DNA of 32,709 nucleotides from Hyphomicrobiaceae bacterium (GTDB taxonomy: Bacteria; Pseudomonadota; Alphaproteobacteria; Rhizobiales; Hyphomicrobiaceae), in NCBI GenBank assembly GCA_025351355.1, contig JANXWC010000018.1:1-32709 (forward strand), written 5' to 3'. The stretch's first letter is position 1. The number at the start of each line of letters is the position of its first letter. Below the pieces are notes generated by a model. That model ran no database searches, had not been told where the DNA came from, and saw only the letters and a list, made by a program, of their open reading frames with translations. Shown in pieces: positions 32,139 to 32,709 of the stretch. The translations under genes were made by a program, and so were the position numbers.

Positions 32139-32213
32139 GGGCCTGTAGCTCAGTGGTAGAGCATCTGACTTTTAATCAGAGGGTCGTGGGATCGTACCCC
32201 ACCGGGCTCACCA
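32139..32213 (+). tRNA. tRNA-Lys (anticodon UUU) with encoded CCA
   Basis: A full cloverleaf can be drawn: acceptor GGGCCTG (32139-32145) with CGGGCTC (32203-32209, two G-U pairs), D stem GCTC/GAGC, anticodon stem TCTGA/TCAGA with loop CTTTTAA and anticodon TTT (32171-32173), five-base variable loop, T stem GTGGG/CCCAC and T loop ATCGTAC, discriminator A, CCA encoded. The tRNA reads AAA/AAG lysine codons. Oddity: the T loop has A at position 54 and T at 58, where almost all tRNAs have T54 and A58, so the usual reverse-Hoogsteen pair is swapped. MnmA (19745-21013) would thiolate U34. Confidence 0.93.
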
Positions 32214-32273
32214 ATTTTTTCAGTGCGTTAGTGGATGAGGTTGGTGAATGGTTGGGGAACATCGCCTAGCTCG

Positions 32274-32301
32274 GAAAGTCGGACGTCCGACTTTCGCCGT
32301 T
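32274..32301 (+). terminator. Perfect palindrome with T-run after tRNA-Lys
   Basis: Two perfect 11-base arms (32274-32284 and 32285-32295, GAAAGTCGGAC and its complement) abut without a loop; a hairpin forms with a small internal loop. GCCGTTTTTG follows, so on the plus strand it is terminator-like, about 60 bases after the tRNA. It could also be a protein-binding palindrome. Confidence 0.5.
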
Positions 32302-32413
32302 TTTGTTTCTGGTTTGGCCGCGACTGGGGCACCCTCGCGATCGCCGAAGGCCATGCGGTGGCCTGGGAGTACGGCAAAGGGCCGAAGCCGAATTGGTGCC
32401 CAGGGCCGATAAA

Positions 32414-32599
32414 GTGAAGATCTCCCGATACGCAATCCTGGGACATTGGCTGGCGTCGTCAACGACGTTTTTCTACCTGACGTTTTTCGACGGCTATACC
32501 TACACAGCATGGAATTGGATGATTGCAGTACCGATAAATGGCTTTCTGGGGCAGATCTGGCCTATTTACTGGCTGATATTGCGGCCATTAATGGGTTGA
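32414..32599 (+). CDS. Small predicted membrane protein
   Basis: A 61-residue protein that I do not recognise by name, although similar short sequences with LxFFDGYTYTAWNWxIxxPxNxFLxxIWPIYW-like composition occur as hypothetical proteins in Hyphomicrobiales. Seen here: two hydrophobic segments (YAILGHWLASSTTFFYLTFF and NWMIAVPINGFLGQIWPIYW), rich in aromatic residues. GTG 32414 is preferred because AGGG lies upstream at normal spacing and the frame further upstream is low-quality; no ATG is available in front of the hydrophobic part. It lies right of tRNA-Lys. No integrase or attachment repeat is seen, so a mobile origin is only a possibility. Confidence 0.5.
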   Translation: MKISRYAILGHWLASSTTFFYLTFFDGYTYTAWNWMIAVPINGFLGQIWPIYWLILRPLMG

Positions 32600-32709
32600 A
32601 TAGTAACGCCCTGTTACTTCAAAGACTCACAATTCAGCGAACATCATATTGAAATCGTTAAGGCAAATCAGTTAATATCGCCGCACCGACGTCGTGGTTC
32701 GAAGCACGA
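32600..32709. other. Right-edge sequence
   Basis: About 110 bases after the small membrane gene to the window end. AT-rich around 32640-32690. No gene or element could be supported here. Confidence 0.4.

Noticed and set aside
32139-32709. Integrated element using tRNA-Lys as attachment site
   Set aside because: No integrase and no repeated 3' tRNA segment are visible within the window, so the claim cannot be supported.

Overview
The window reads as a chromosomal segment of an alphaproteobacterium in the order Hyphomicrobiales (Rhizobiales), probably near the Bradyrhizobium/Xanthobacteraceae side. The evidence is the gene content: a DUF1153/SciP-type cell-cycle regulator, a Usg-like protein, a DUF4167 protein beside prfA-prmC, a phasin, a Rhodobacter-type PmtA methyltransferase, and a very large coiled-coil protein resembling the growth pole ring (GPR) protein of polar-growing Hyphomicrobiales. 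No rRNA operon, insertion sequence, integrase or CRISPR array was seen. Species cannot be named from sequence alone.

Layout. 1-2.5 kb: 5' end of accA (minus, cut by the window edge), then a plus-strand run of Usg-like, VOC/glyoxalase, Nudix and pyridoxamine-phosphate-oxidase-like genes ending at a bidirectional hairpin. 2.5-6.4 kb (minus): the clpS-clpA proteolysis operon and a phasin with terminator and a candidate PhaR-type operator. 6.4-8.0 kb: a D,D-carboxypeptidase with a SPOR tail. 8.0-10.5 kb: a more AT-rich stretch with a membrane fatty acid desaturase, an unknown multi-TM protein and a patatin-like phospholipase. 10.7-17 kb (minus): an MFS transporter, a DUF4167 protein with a long disordered tail, prmC, prfA and a RodZ-like HTH/TM protein; a ~700 bp gene-free gap separates DUF4167 from prmC. 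17-21 kb: a DMT exporter, periplasmic cyclophilin, pmtA and mnmA. 21-25 kb: sciP, a J-domain protein and typA/bipA. 25-28 kb: a YiiX-like papain-fold hydrolase, a GT87-like glycosyltransferase and a class II glutamine amidotransferase. 28-32.7 kb: the GPR-like protein, an orphan HPt protein diverging from it, tRNA-Lys(UUU), a palindromic terminator-like element and a small membrane protein.

Most of the window is housekeeping: translation termination and its modification (prfA, prmC), tRNA thiolation (mnmA, with a likely substrate tRNA-Lys also present), ribosome-linked GTPase (typA), regulated proteolysis (clpS-clpA), envelope and lipid metabolism (D,D-carboxypeptidase, desaturase, pmtA, accA) and cell cycle or polarity (sciP, GPR-like, HPt, RodZ-like). 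The best candidates for undescribed biology are the GPR-like/HPt pair and the membrane protein plus patatin pair at 9.1-10.5 kb. A tRNA-Lys with an unusual T-loop is the third. None of these could be checked against databases here.
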